Assembly (NCBI GenBank): GCA_963971425.1
Contig: OZ020520.1
Span: 25,128,754 to 25,192,753, forward strand
Source: Bryoerythrophyllum caledonicum
Lineage: Eukaryota > Streptophyta > Bryopsida > Pottiales > Pottiaceae
DNA: 64,000 nt
Reading direction: 5' to 3'
Shown here piece by piece: positions 35,593 through 47,080 of the stretch (the first letter of the stretch is position 1; each line of letters opens with the position of its first letter). The notes beneath the pieces are model-generated. The model ran no database searches. It was not told the DNA's origin and saw only the letters and a list, made by a program, of their open reading frames with translations. Position numbers and translations under genes: made by a program.

Positions 35593-37770
35593 CTAGTCGC
35601 GACGATTTGAACGCCTTCCTCACGCTCGTTTGGTGATGTTAGCAAGCTCGAGAATGCGCATAACTTCGTTAAAGTTGTAGCTTGGAGCATGCATGAACAT
35701 GTCCTCTTTATAGTCCATCTTACATAGGTAACGTAAGATGTAATACACATGTTTGCAATACTTTCATTGCCCCTTCTTTCCCAACGCTTCAGATTGTATC
35801 TTCAAAAAATCCGGGCATGAGCATCCTGGGAGGTCCGTAAACGTGACACAATAGGACTTGTCCTTCCCCGTGTCAAGAGTGATAACGCATCCTCATCCCG
35901 GATACGGTATGGCAAACGGATTCGAGACATAGCAGTTATTCATAAGAGCTGCGCTTGACCACTTGTTGCATTGGTCAATTATGGGAGCATCTGCTGTTCT
36001 ACGAATTGCGTAGCTATTCCAAAAGCTGTGATGAGCATTGGGATTTGTTGGAATGGGGAAATGAGATCGCGGAAGAGGCATGTCCATAGACACTTGGAAT
36101 TGTCTTCATGGTGAAAGAGCTCCACGCCGTTGCAATTGGAAACCTGCTTCCTCCAATGCTAAAACCTCCTACACAGTTAAATTTGTGCCAAGTTTCACAG
36201 GCCACGATATTGGAACTGCCGGCCAATCCATCACAAATGCCTTCTTCGACCCCATTACACAGCGGCCAACATCGTCTGGACAGAACCAAAACTCCGTAGT
36301 AACATTGCGTGGCGACCTATAATCCTTCTTCATACCCGAATAGGTCGAAGCAGGGGTTCCATGACTTCCACATGCAACTTTGGTGTTGCAAGGCTCACCA
36401 GTGTCAGCCTACAATGCTTGGCATTTTTGAGTTGGCGTTTTGGGGAGCCAAGCAATGTGCCACTTAGACGGATCACAGTCCGATTCGAGAACGGATGTTG
36501 TATGTTGGACACCAGAGTCGTGCCCGCTAAGGGCCTCTTCGATGCGGGCCCGAGTCACCCTTTTACCATCACGGGGAATTGAATAGTTTAGCGTATCGGA
36601 CCTGTGCGAATCGTGAGACGACCCGGGTGGCATGTCAAGCTTGCGCTTCATGGATCCAAAAACCTCCGCACCTTCTAAGACGCATGTCCCAGTTAGTAAA
36701 TCCTCAGCTCCGGGGAAGTTCCTCACTGCACCAGCTATGAGTTTAGGATCACCCAAACGTTGTGCGGATTGCAACCGAAGCGTACCTTTGTCCGGACCTT
36801 TTCCCGACGCGCCGCCCTTCAACCATGCTCGTTTGACATGATCAAACATCAACCAATAATCTTCAAGGTCATTTCCGGGTTGCATACGCCTAATGAGGTC
36901 TACACCACTTCCACATCGGTCGACAGACATTTTAAAAAGGAATACTTTACCTTGCAACTGGCCTGAAAACTTGTTTTCGTGGATGAAGACGAATTTGGAC
37001 GACTCCTTCAGCTCCATGACGTTGTCCATTACACCCTTCCTTCCACTGTAGAATTTCTTGCACGTGGACACTAGATTCCTGATATTCGGAGACAATAGAG
37101 TCTCGAATTGATCAAGGACAGCATCCAAAGATGCTTCTTCAAGGTTGGACAACTTGGACTGCGGATGGATCAGGTAGTCGGAGAGGAAATTCTTGCTCGC
37201 AGCCATGACAATTGCGGAATTAGTAGCCTTGGGCGTACGCTGGACTTCTTTTGCTATGCAGTCGTGCATGACGTCCATGGCATCTTGATCTACGCCATTT
37301 GAGATAGGATGAAGATGATGCCCCAAATGTATTGCAGTGCGTGTTCGATCGGGATCGATAGATGTCACATAGTATATACGTGCATCTCAAAGAGCAAGAC
37401 AAATTGGAGGGGTTTGGCAAACCTTACACGAGAGCGTAGATTTCTCGGATGGTGCTCCATGCACTGAAATTGGAGTGAACGTGAACCCGCTCCACTCGGT
37501 CTGATTTGAGCGCCCATCGTTTCGTACCTGACAATCACAAGTGATGTTAGGGCACTGTAGATGTCCCGTACATACAGATTTCTAGTACGTAAGACCAAAA
37601 TCGTTCTTGATATTTGTACTCATTGTCTTGCACCACGTGTGACCATCGTGTTGTTTACTCATCCCATCTAGCCCCATCCCGTACTGTGGGGGAATACCCT
37701 CCGGGAGTGGAGGAAGTTCAAATATCATGCCCCCATCATACTTTGGAGGCAAATATTTAACATGTTTCAA
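35593..37770 (-). pseudogene. SWIM zinc-finger element protein with eight in-frame stops
   Basis: A single minus-strand frame of 726 codons shows no indel but has stops at 37582 (TAG), 37387 (TGA), 36409 (TAG), 36169 (TAG), 36106, 35893, 35764 and 35620 (TGA), before TAG 35593. The N-terminal part has Cys clusters (CTGHLQCPNITCDC; SCKVCQTPPIC). The centre has conserved-looking blocks (TRTAIHLGHHLHPISNGV; TNSAIVMAASKNFLSDYL). The C-terminus has a SWIM finger: CSCPDF then YCKHVYYIL, the CxC...CxH pattern common in MULE-type transposases and other DNA-binding proteins. No DDE core was recognised. A further stretch upstream (38144-37790) may be its first exon, but the join is unresolved. It is transcribed in line with the two genes to its right. 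Confidence 0.7.
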
Positions 37771-38336
37771 ATCAAACTATCGATATCAATGCGGGACAAC
37801 TCAGACCTGGACCCTTTCCTATTACAGGTATGCCGGACATGAATTAGTATGCTTCTGACGTTTCTCGAGCCAGGATAAACGAGGGGCTTCCCTGAGGAAT
37901 AAGACGGAGACGCTTGAGCATATAATGATCGAACTGGAGTAGAAATAGTAAGAGGAGCTAATTCATGTGACGAGGTCCAGGGGATCTTTGACTCACCAAG
38001 GTTCACATCAGATAGTTCATCTAACACCATATTCATTATATTGGGAGATTTCCAGGGATTTAGGAGGTACACGCTCTTGAATAATCCAAATATTTTACCG
38101 TAGTGATGAAGCAAAACATGATTAGAATAGAAGTACAACATCATTTTTGTAAGATAATATGAAGATGTATCGGCAAACAGTACCCAAATTGGAGAATCAA
38201 ATGAAATAATATCTTTAATTGCAGACTATATTTATAATATGATAGAAGTAATCCATATTCAAAACATGCATCATCCTTTCCATGCAGAATAAGGCTTCTA
38301 CTACGACTAAAAACATACACATTAATTCCTAGTCAA

Positions 38337-38369
38337 TGCACATTCTGGTATAGCCAAGCTGAATGTGCG
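38337..38369. repeat. Degenerate 33-bp palindrome
   Basis: TGCACATTCTGG...AGCTGAATGTGCG, a worn copy of the 33-bp palindrome, about 20 bp after the stop of the FCP1-like gene. Confidence 0.6.
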
Positions 38370-38389
38370 CTTGTACCACTCAGATCATA

Positions 38390-40694
38390 AATCTACTTGT
38401 TTTTCTCCACGTCACCCGAATTAGATTTCCTCAGCTCATCTCGACCCCTTTGAAGTTCATCTTTGCGGCTGTAACCGGTATATGGCATTTGACTAGCACG
38501 TATATGTTCTTGCAGTCGTTGGCGTTGCATTCGTTGATTCCAAGTAACAATAGGCACAGGAAGTGAGTGGCGACGGCGAGAGTGACGCTTTGAGTTTTGG
38601 TTTAAACCATGCTTTGGGGAAGCACTTTGACGCTCTATAGTCGGTTGAAGCACCTAGCAAAAGAGACCACAAAATCAGCTAAAACCAAGCTAAATATGTA
38701 GCCATACATGTCAAAAAACACAAACACCATGACGTGGAATCCATTCAAATAATTATGTCCAATTTAGATGTTCGTAAAACATGCAAAATCAAAACAGTGA
38801 TGATTAAGAGGAGAAGATACAACACATACTAAACAATAACAAAAAATAAGACCAACCTCAATATTAGAATGCGTTTTTCCACTTAGAGATTGGAGCTTGT
38901 TCTCATCATTTCCGACCGTTGCAAGAGGCCGACACGTAGTAGGAATTGTGGGCATTTTCTCTGATGGCACCGTCGTAGGTGGTTGAATTACACCAGCAAG
39001 TGTTTGAAGTGCGTGATCCTATGACGTAGGGACAAAGAGAGTTAAAATGCAACTTGTGCATATTTAGCTCTATTCGAGCTGAATGTGCACATTGCCAAAA
39101 AAGAACTCGGACAAATACAGAGAAGGGGAGGGGGAAATACCATGCTACGCGGGGGAAGAGACAATGATTCCTCACGTCCGCGAACAAGCACTTGGTCACC
39201 TTTTCTACAAATCCCATCAACACCGGGGGACCCCAAAATTTGACGAGGTTGAAGAATAGAACGGGAGGCAACCTTTCGAATGCAAAATTTAGGTGGGGGG
39301 CTGTTGACTTCATCTTCTTCAACTAGAGCCATCGAAGAGTCCATCGAATAATCAACTACTCCACGGGAGTACAAATCATTATGTTTACGTGGAATTCGAT
39401 ATCCACAATCTTCTGACTTCAAAACAGAATCCACGGTGGCAATACAACAATTTACATGAGAAAATGATTAACGGCTCTTTTTCAAACATGGAAGCAAAGA
39501 GAAAACAAATACTTACAAATCCAACAATAACAAACGAAAAATTACAAATAAATATCAAAAAACTGGCAACTGCCACTTGACTTACAAGATATGTATAGTA
39601 TAACACATCAACACATTTATAATTGATACCAGAAAACTTCTAATTTGCGAGCCCGTCAGATATCATAATCGCGTGCGTTAATTCTATGTACTCTAAGCTA
39701 TATGGATCCGAGCAAATTGTCGAACGACCAAAGGGATTCTTACGCCGAAAAGATCGCAGCCCTAACTCTGCACTACTGTGGAGCTTTTGGAGCCATGGAA
39801 GCAAGACATTTAGGAGGAACTTATCGTTCCATCCATCTCCTTTGTAGGACCAGGTATCCGCAAGAAGCACATTCTCCGGATCATTAAGGACGTGCTTGTA
39901 CGGACTATCATCTATGATGATGGTATTCTCCTTCGTAAAAGAGACACCTTTTTCAGTAAATAGGACTTCCGACAACGTCTTCAGAAATACCTCCTTATCT
40001 GAGTTCTTAACCTTCAGATATTGAGGTACATTATGGATCACAGCAGTTACGACTCTCCTACAATGCTCTTGCCCAAATAAGACTTTTGGTGAGGCCGCTT
40101 TTGGGAAGAGGTAATTGACGATGCTACTTGTGGTATTCAATTTCATTGAACTCCAGACCGATATCGATGCAATCTTGGAAACAGCGTCCAAAAATGCCTT
40201 GCAGCCTGGACGAATATACACTAGCTTTGGGCCAACCTTGGCTGGAACTTTTACCGAGTGTGGTAGAGAACATGCATTGAAGGCTTGCGTAGCAGACCTC
40301 AAGCGGAATTCCTCGCACACACACAATATACCGTTCAAGTCAAACACAATGTTTAACCACGATTTGACCACTCTAGGGGTTGAACGAGGAACACGGACTA
40401 CAGCGCTATGAACGCTCTCCAGAGGATCGACCACCTGGAATTCAGATGGAAAAGAGTGGAGGTACATGTTACTAAACATTAAACATCATATAACAATAGA
40501 GCACATAATAAAATACGAAGAAGGAAGCACTGCAAAAGACATCACAATCTTTTTGGCAATGAAGTGGTGAGATTAAAGTTATACCTGTGAGTTGATGGCC
40601 ATAGTAGCATCAATGGGCTTTGCACCAACCATAGGAGGATTTTGAGAAGAGCCAGCATCATCTTTTATGAAATCGACTTCGAGGCTTAGGGCAT
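38390..40694 (-). CDS. FCP1/NIF-type HAD phosphatase-like protein of a mobile element
   Basis: Probable exons: 40694-40585, 40434-39640, about 39420-39139, 39017-38857 and 38652-38390; a first exon is missing. The large exon holds a HAD/FCP1-like domain: IVFDLNGILC (the DxD pair reads D-L-N, so the second acid is lost), SVWSSM in place of the usual T/S-A-S motif, and IIIDDSPYKHVLNDPENVLL. Most FCP1 enzymes remove phosphate from RNA polymerase II tails. With Asn in the DxD motif, activity is doubtful. The C-terminus is Arg-rich (KRHSRRRHSLPVP). Joins after 39640 are uncertain, since a TAG ends the large exon. Palindromes lie in its intron (39057) and just after its stop (38337). Confidence 0.6.
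39057..39089. repeat. 33-bp palindrome in an intron of the FCP1-like gene
   Basis: One copy (TGCATATTTAGCTCTA, C-less centre, then TCGAGCTGAATGTGCA) lies within the intron between exons ending 39139 and starting 39017. Confidence 0.85.
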
Positions 40695-40907
40695 CTGAAA
40701 TTCAGCAAATTTGATTATAGGTTATGAACAAACATGCCCCAAAAATGCAACGACACTTGATACTAAACATTATCACCATTCAGCTCGACTCTAACTGATT
40801 GTGCAAGTGTATGAGTACGCAACAATTGGATGCACACAAGGGAGAGGACAACTTGAATTTCAACATGATGCACACAGAGGGAGAACAACAAGATATACAG
40901 AAAGTAA

Positions 40908-40940
40908 TGCATATTCAGCTCGAGTCGAGCTGAATATGCA
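40908..40940. repeat. 33-bp palindrome between the ParB and FCP1-like genes
   Basis: A perfect copy: arm TGCATATTCAGCTCGA, centre G, then the exact complement. A worn half copy lies at 40778-40805. Confidence 0.9.
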
Positions 40941-42274
40941 ATAGAAGTAACAATGACTTTAGGAGAAGGACTGAACGTAACAAAACAAAGAGAAATATAC
41001 TACTACTTATCTGCAGTACATTTAATTCAACTTAAGTGTAGTCTTAAAAGAGGACAACAGAAGTTAATGTACGAAAATTATTGGGGAAACAAAATTAACA
41101 ACAACAAGAATACTCGATATACTAGTTCTCATCGAGAATTCCACCTGAAGAGTGTTTTGGAGATGCTTGATTGTTGCTCGGTGTGCTGACTTCATTAGCA
41201 ACTTCTGTCTCTTCCACGGAAAAGACATTGATTGACTGAACACTGGGATCGGCGGAAACCATGCGCTCGGCTCCAACATAGACTATCGCTTGTGGCGGTG
41301 AAAGAGGAGAAGACGTCTTCGGATCCAATGTCAGCAAAGACTGTTGGACAGACGCCACTCCAAACGAGGGGACCGTCTCTATAACAGTAGGGCCTTGAGA
41401 CGATGGTCCTTCAGCCGTCTCAGGAGTTGCACCTAAAATGTGCTCTATCGGCTTGGACTGCGGTGGCAACATTTGTTCGAACCTTGCAAACATAGAAGTG
41501 ATCATCGCTTGCGTGTTCCGCTCCATGTCGGCTCTCTGCGCTGCAAGGAGCTCATCTTGGCGCTCTTCCTACCGTCTTGACAACTCTTGGTTGAGCCTCT
41601 CTTGCTCCTCGACCTTCTTTAAGAGCATCTCGACCTTCAATGCCATATCGGCTTGTGCAGTGGGAGGGGACGTCGATAGCGCGGGCGAATTAACCGTCAC
41701 AAGAGTTCGTTGGCGCTTGTGCGGGGGCGATGGTGCAGAAGCCATCACTTCAACGTCATCGTCAGTATTTCCATCTGAGGAATCAGCCCTACTTTGCGAC
41801 CGATTGTTGGATGGACCAGCACCACCTGCAATCACACTGGACCGACGAAGAGCAAGATCCTCATAATCATTCGCACAAAATGCACCAGTATCTGCGCCTT
41901 CATTAACGCGAGCAGAAGCGGGGTCCGATGGCTCAGCTACCGCAACATCTGACCTCGTAACATCCACAGTAGGTTGCTAATTATCATCTTCCTCATTATC
42001 ATCATCGTCATCAACTCGTCTCTTTCCCTTACCCTTACCACGAGGGGGCTTAACAGGATATTTTGTCTCGTCAACTGGATAACCATCGGCAACGAAATCC
42101 GCTTTGCATAGAGACAAAGCCAACTTGGCCTTGCTTTCGTACCGATCACTCTCAGAAGTCTCGCAGATGCAGGCACACCCTAGAGATTCGATCTGCAAGG
42201 CACACCAGAGACACTGGCAATCAATCAAACTAACTCAAGCGACATATAATTGCATTCCATGAAACTACACTACT

Positions 42275-42367
42275 TGCATATTCAGCTCGATTCGAGCTGA
42301 ATATGCAACTCAGAACTATTGATCGAGAAGCACTTGCATATTCAGCTCGAGTCAAGCTGAATATGCA
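42275..42367. repeat. Two 33-bp palindromes in intron 2 of the ParB gene
   Basis: Copies at 42275-42307 and 42335-42367, 60 bp apart, fill much of the 203-bp intron 42193-42395. Confidence 0.9.
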
Positions 42368-43809
42368 AACAGGAGAGCTCGGCAGAAATTCTTACCATAG
42401 ATGCAATAAGAAACTTTGAGCCTCCAAAGGCAGAGAAGACTAAGTCCTCGGGTTTGCACCATTCTTTGAGTACTTGAAAGTAGAACTCCATCGTGAACTC
42501 AGTAGTGTTTACACGATACTCCAACTCGTTGTACTTGCGGGCCTTGGTGTTTGCAACATGAAGCAGATAGACATACTCCTTTGTAACTAAATTAGGGCAA
42601 GATAATGGCTTACGGACTAGCCAAAGAAGTTCCACAGAATCTTTCGACAACCTGTTGCCTAACGGTAGATCATCGAGCCGCCCATACTTACCAGGAATAT
42701 ATGCGGAACTATATGTCACGTATTCGTCCACAAATGGGGACTTCTCGGTTATGGAGAAGACTTGCCTCTCCTCTGTCTTGGTCCCACAAATCCATAGCCA
42801 GACATATGGGTCTGTCAGTCCAGGGCTGCCTCTAGTCCGCAATGCCTCCATGAAGTCCTTGAAGAATGGGTTAGCCACCGTTGATGATGGCTTCAAATCT
42901 TGCCCGGGAGCTGATATGAAATCGATCAATCCAAGCCGAGGCTTTTCGCCGCGGGGATCCCATGTGTTTTCGGGCCACACACCCAACGCATCATTGATGA
43001 TGTTGTACTTCCGGATGTAAGCGGACCCGGACGCTTCTTCAAAGTGTTGGCGCTTGTCCAAGAACAACTTAAACCAAGCTTTCGCGTACGGTGATAGCTC
43101 CTCCGCAGACTTGTTCTTGCTCCGAAGCTGTCACGCCTCAGTGAAGAATGCCTCACCAGGTTGATCGACAAGCACCCTCATGGTTGCGGATGAGACGTGA
43201 TATTCACACTTAAAACGCTTCCAGTTTCCGGAAACAAAATTTTTGTTTGGATCAAAAAATGCAAGACTAGGCTTTAGTTTCTGCAACTCCCTACGGACGA
43301 CGTTCTTCTTCTTGCGCCGCTCGATCCATTCCAAAGCCGTGTAGTTACTATCCAATACGTTGGTTGGTGTCTTGATGACCACCTTTGGGTACTGGAGTCG
43401 CCGTTTTGGTCCGCTGCGGTTCAAAATGTGGTTCAACAACTTCACATGATCTGCATCAGTGAGGCCATTGAGCCACTTGAAGAACTCTCGATTCAGACCA
43501 CCATCCTTCGTTGTCGTCGACTTCAGGTTGTCTTTGAATTTACAAAGAGGGTTGGTGTCAACGTCAATCAAGTCGCCTTGAGCACTTGCGGCCATCACAT
43601 CTCGCCAGAGATTGAAAGTAGAATCAGACGACGTGATAATCTTGACTTCATTTGAGAGAGCCAGCTGAGGAACCTGACTAGATTTGCTAGCGTACTGCTG
43701 GTTTTTTGCAACGTCAATGCAGGCAAACCGACGTTGAATGGCCTCAATGAATTCCTACAGGAGGCATAACGATAGTGTTAGTAAAAGTGAACAATTGTTG
43801 ACATAGGTG

Positions 43810-43887
43810 TGCATATTCAGCTTGACTCGAGCTGAATATGCATTCGCAAAGGTTTGCATATTCAGCTCGAGTCGAGCTGAATATACA
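43810..43887. repeat. Two 33-bp palindromes in intron 1 of the ParB gene
   Basis: Copies at 43810-43842 and 43855-43887, 45 bp apart, occupy half of the 154-bp intron 43755-43908. Confidence 0.9.
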
Positions 43888-45406
43888 ATCTCAATCAGGA
43901 TTGCTAACCTTATATGCCTTGTCGTTGGCTCTTGGAGCTCCACGGCCACCCGGCGTATTCTTCTTCTGTGGTGGTGTTGGGCGACCTAGATTGGTCCATG
44001 TCGACCGTGCAGATAGGATGTTGGTCGACCACGTTGGCTTGAAGATGGACAAGTGATTGACTCGGTTGTAGAATGCCGAGATCTTACGCAGCTTCTCTTT
44101 ATCATCGGACCATACGACAAAGCACTTCCACACGCGAAAGTGCCTCACTGTGGTCTCGTCAATAGATTCATCCGCCATCATCGCTAAGCTTGCCGCCACG
44201 CTATGTTGGCCATTTATGATGTAGAACTTCTCCTTACGAATGTCTTCCCAGTCTCCGTCAGGCTTCTCGTTTCTTATCGGCATTACGCAAAGCGTCTGCT
44301 TGATGGACTTATCGGGCATGTGGATGAGGTAATTTATTACCACATCCATGCCCTTCTTCTCAAAGGCCCGAATTGTCCAGTCCTCTGGAGCTGGTGATAA
44401 CTGCCGCACGTCCAGCTCCTTCTTCATGTCAGGGTCGTAGAGGAAGCAGTCCTGGCAATCTGTCCAAAACTTTTCGTACACCTCGGATGCATTCCCGTAA
44501 TCAATGGCTTCTCCAGGACGCAACTCGTGGGGCTGATCGGTGATCGCAGAGACGATGCTGGCTTCAACGTCTCGCTTACCAACTTCTTGGTTTTTTGCAC
44601 TAGATTTTAGTGCTCTTCGAGTTGGAGCCTCCGAAGCAAGTGATCGACGTTGCCTCTTCGGTGGCATTGGGTCTGTAGACAACGACTTCCTCGGATTAAC
44701 CTTGCCAATTCGAGCCGCTGCAGTCCTCTGTCCAGTATTACCGCCTTGGCTAACGTTGCCACTCTCGGTCCTACAAGAGACCTTCACCGGAGTCATCTCG
44801 GATGAGGTTTGCGAGTTTTGAAGAACCTTCATCGCCATTGCATGGAGGAGACTTGTCAACTTTGATGACAAAGCTTTAGCGCGAAGAGGCCCACCAGTGT
44901 TGCTCTTCCAGTAATCTTCGTCCTGTTGTTTGAGGATGTCCTTCTTTATCGACTCAAACATTGAGTTCTCAATACTGTCGAGAAAGGGATCAAGGCTGAA
45001 GACTTGAGTCATGCAGTCGATGAGAACCGAGTACTGAAGTCTGCTTTCAGTTGTCGTCTCACTTTTAACTACGAGGAACTTCTTGTGGTGGTCAAACTCG
45101 ATTATCTTCTCATTCGGTGAAACGTGCAAGAACATATCCATGCCTCGAAATTTGTGAGTCAACACCATGCTATTAGAGTGACCGATGTGTTCGACCCCCC
45201 ACGCCTTATGCCTCTCTGGATCTCGAAGCTCGTAGCAGTTGAGTAACTCGTGCTTCTCTCCGTCGTCGGACTCGATCACAATACTTGTGGGTTTATAGTA
45301 TTGCTCCAAGACCTCTTGGTCGTTCATTGGATTTCTACAGTGGAGTCCATAAGTGAAGTCAGATTTGACTATGCGTACTTAATGCATTATAGTTTTTTCT
45401 CAAGTA

Positions 45407-46130
45407 TGCATATTCAGCTCGAATCGAGCTGAATATGCAATACAACGTTTAATTGCACACGTGTGGTTTCGTCAAAAAGTTTTAAGCATTGTATTACCAC
45501 TTGCATGTGTTTGAAGTATTTTACCATTTCTATTGCCTATTTAGCTTGACTTGAGCTAAATGTGCACACAAAGCCTATTTTACCGTGCACGTTCAGTTCT
45601 AGTCGAGTTGAATGTGCTGATCATTATTAATATAACGCCCAGGAACTAATGAAATGAACGTGCATATTCAGCTTGAGTCGAGCTGAATGTGCACAGAAAG
45701 CTCATGAAACTGTGCATATTTAGCTCGAGTCGAGCTGAATATGCACATAGCTGAAATTAAGATGCACATTCAGCTCGACTCTAGCTGAATGTACACATTA
45801 TGATAAATCATTTGCGTACATACTAATGAGCCGGAGGTGCATATTCAGCTCGAGTCGAGGTGAATGTGCACTCAAAGCTCATCATACACTGCACATTCAG
45901 CTCTACCCGAGCTGAATGTGCACACAAAGCTCATCATATGCTGCACATTCAGCTCGAATCGAGCTGAATATGCACGTCATTCATAACTAAACGTGCACAT
46001 TCAGCTCTACCCGAGCTGAATATGCACATCATTCAAAACTAAACGTGCACATTCAGCTCTACCCGAGCTGAATATGCACCTCGTGATCAACCAATTGTGC
46101 ATATTCAGCTCAACTCGAGCTGAATATGCA
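45407..46130. repeat. Array of twelve 33-bp palindromes, mostly at 52-bp period
   Basis: Copies begin at 45407, 45534, 45586, 45661, 45713, 45763, 45838, 45890, 45942, 45994, 46046 and 46098. Seven of the eleven steps are exactly 52 bp, one is 50, two are 75 and the first is 127. Each copy is arm TGCA(T/C)ATTCAGCTCGA, one C or G, and the complementary arm. Spacers (19 bp) are less conserved but partly alike (CACAAAGCTCATCATATGC type). The array starts 80 bp before the first ATG of the ParB gene, so it lies in its promoter, leader or leader intron (an acceptor-like CTGTAG occurs at 45340). Confidence 0.95.
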
Positions 46131-46195
46131 CTAATTATATGAATGAGAAATTACAAAATTCATTCAAATTGCAAGTTCCGTAGGAGTCTACCTAC

Positions 46196-46309
46196 CTGGT
46201 TTCCATTCTTTGGAGCCTCTTGAATCTTCAAACAAATGGCTTGAGGTATGTCACACAAAGGAGCTGCTTCAGTGACAAAATGTCCCCTCTTTGAATCGTA
46301 ATCCAATCA
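46196..46309 (-). other. Possible leader exon of the ParB gene
   Basis: A minus-strand stretch without stops (GHFVTEAAPLCDIPQAICLK) bounded by a CTAATAG acceptor and a CAG/GTAGGT donor. Its phase does not match the next exon, so it is a weak call and could be 5' UTR. Confidence 0.25.
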
Positions 46310-46714
46310 CTATTAGAAACTCAAAACTAAGATGAGTCGCCAAAACTCTACAACTTGAAAACCTACCAACTCCCAACTTACAAAAAATTACAACATCACA
46401 AGGATTTCATCCCAAGGTGAACTCGTATACTGCCTACGCGCGGATGAGCGTTGTCTTGCAACCAAAGAAAGAAGCCTTCATCCTCCCCTCCAAGGCTTCA
46501 ATACTGAACTTTCTCCACCAACTCTACGGAAGATACCCTAATCAGTACTATCTAGAATAAAAGCAGTAGATGGAGGAATTAACAGATATGGACCTTCAGG
46601 ATTACACGAGTGCCCATTCGTTCACCCCTTCCCATATGCCCTGTATGCAAACTGGCATCCATCTCTGTTAGCATGAGAACAAAGACCACATGAAAACCTA
46701 AAATTAGTGTACCC

Positions 46715-46775
46715 TAAGTCTCTACAATTAACATTAAGTCTCTACAGTTAACATTAAGTCTCTACAGTTAACATT
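46715..46775 (+). repeat. Three tandem copies of a ~21-bp unit
   Basis: TAAGTCTCTACA(A/G)TTAACAT is repeated three times. From 46310 to 47870 I see no gene. Confidence 0.9.
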
Positions 46776-46944
46776 CACAAACAGTGGGAGCATGCCAGAT
46801 CAAGCAAATACCAGGCAATACAACTCGTCATTTACATAACAACAGGGTTCAAAACTGGACATGAAGAACTGAAAATAATGAAGGTAAAACCAACGCAGAA
46901 TCTTGACTGACACAACTTTTGTACTGCTGAGTACTGCAGAGACT

Positions 46945-47080
46945 TTCGTACACTTAACCCCTAAAGTCGAAAGCCCTCAAAACTGCCAAAGACCCTCAAA
47001 ACTGCCCTCTTTCAATGCAAGGTGAAATTTTTTAACTTTTGACAAATTTTCGAGTATGTAACCGTAAGATCTAGTACCTA
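46945..47080 (+). repeat. Member of a dispersed repeat (also near 51066 and 54340)
   Basis: The order TTAACCCCTAAAG, CGAAA, CCCTCAAAACT, GTGAAATTTT and AACCGTAAGATC recurs in worn form at about 51066-51200 and 54340-54480. No coding potential; probably an old non-autonomous element. Confidence 0.4.

Larger units (their letters stand above)
41122..45327 (-). pseudogene. ParB-like domain fused to a beta-class DNA-methyltransferase-like domain
   Basis: Exons 45327-43909, 43754-42396 and 42192-41122 join in frame (1283 codons) with good GT-AG borders. Exon 1 has a basic nuclear signal (PPKRQRRS) and, at residues 320-440, a ParB-like fold: QTLCVMP, then FYIINGQHSVAAS, then KLRKISAFYNRVNH. Exon 2 into exon 3 shows methyltransferase motif I (DLVFSAFGGSKFLIASM, about 910-926) followed by LGCACICETSESDRYESKAK, with the motif IV position (about 754) reading SAPG instead of DPPY; catalysis is therefore doubtful. 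The tail is acidic, then coiled coil (LLKKVEEQERLNQELSRR). In-frame stops: TGA 43131, TAG 41977 and TAG 41569. ParB-methylase fusions are known from phages and bacteria, so transfer is plausible. Confidence 0.7.

Noticed and set aside
45407..46130. CRISPR array
   Set aside because: Regular repeats with 19-bp spacers look CRISPR-like, but the repeats are full palindromes, the spacers resemble each other, no cas gene is near and the genome is eukaryotic.
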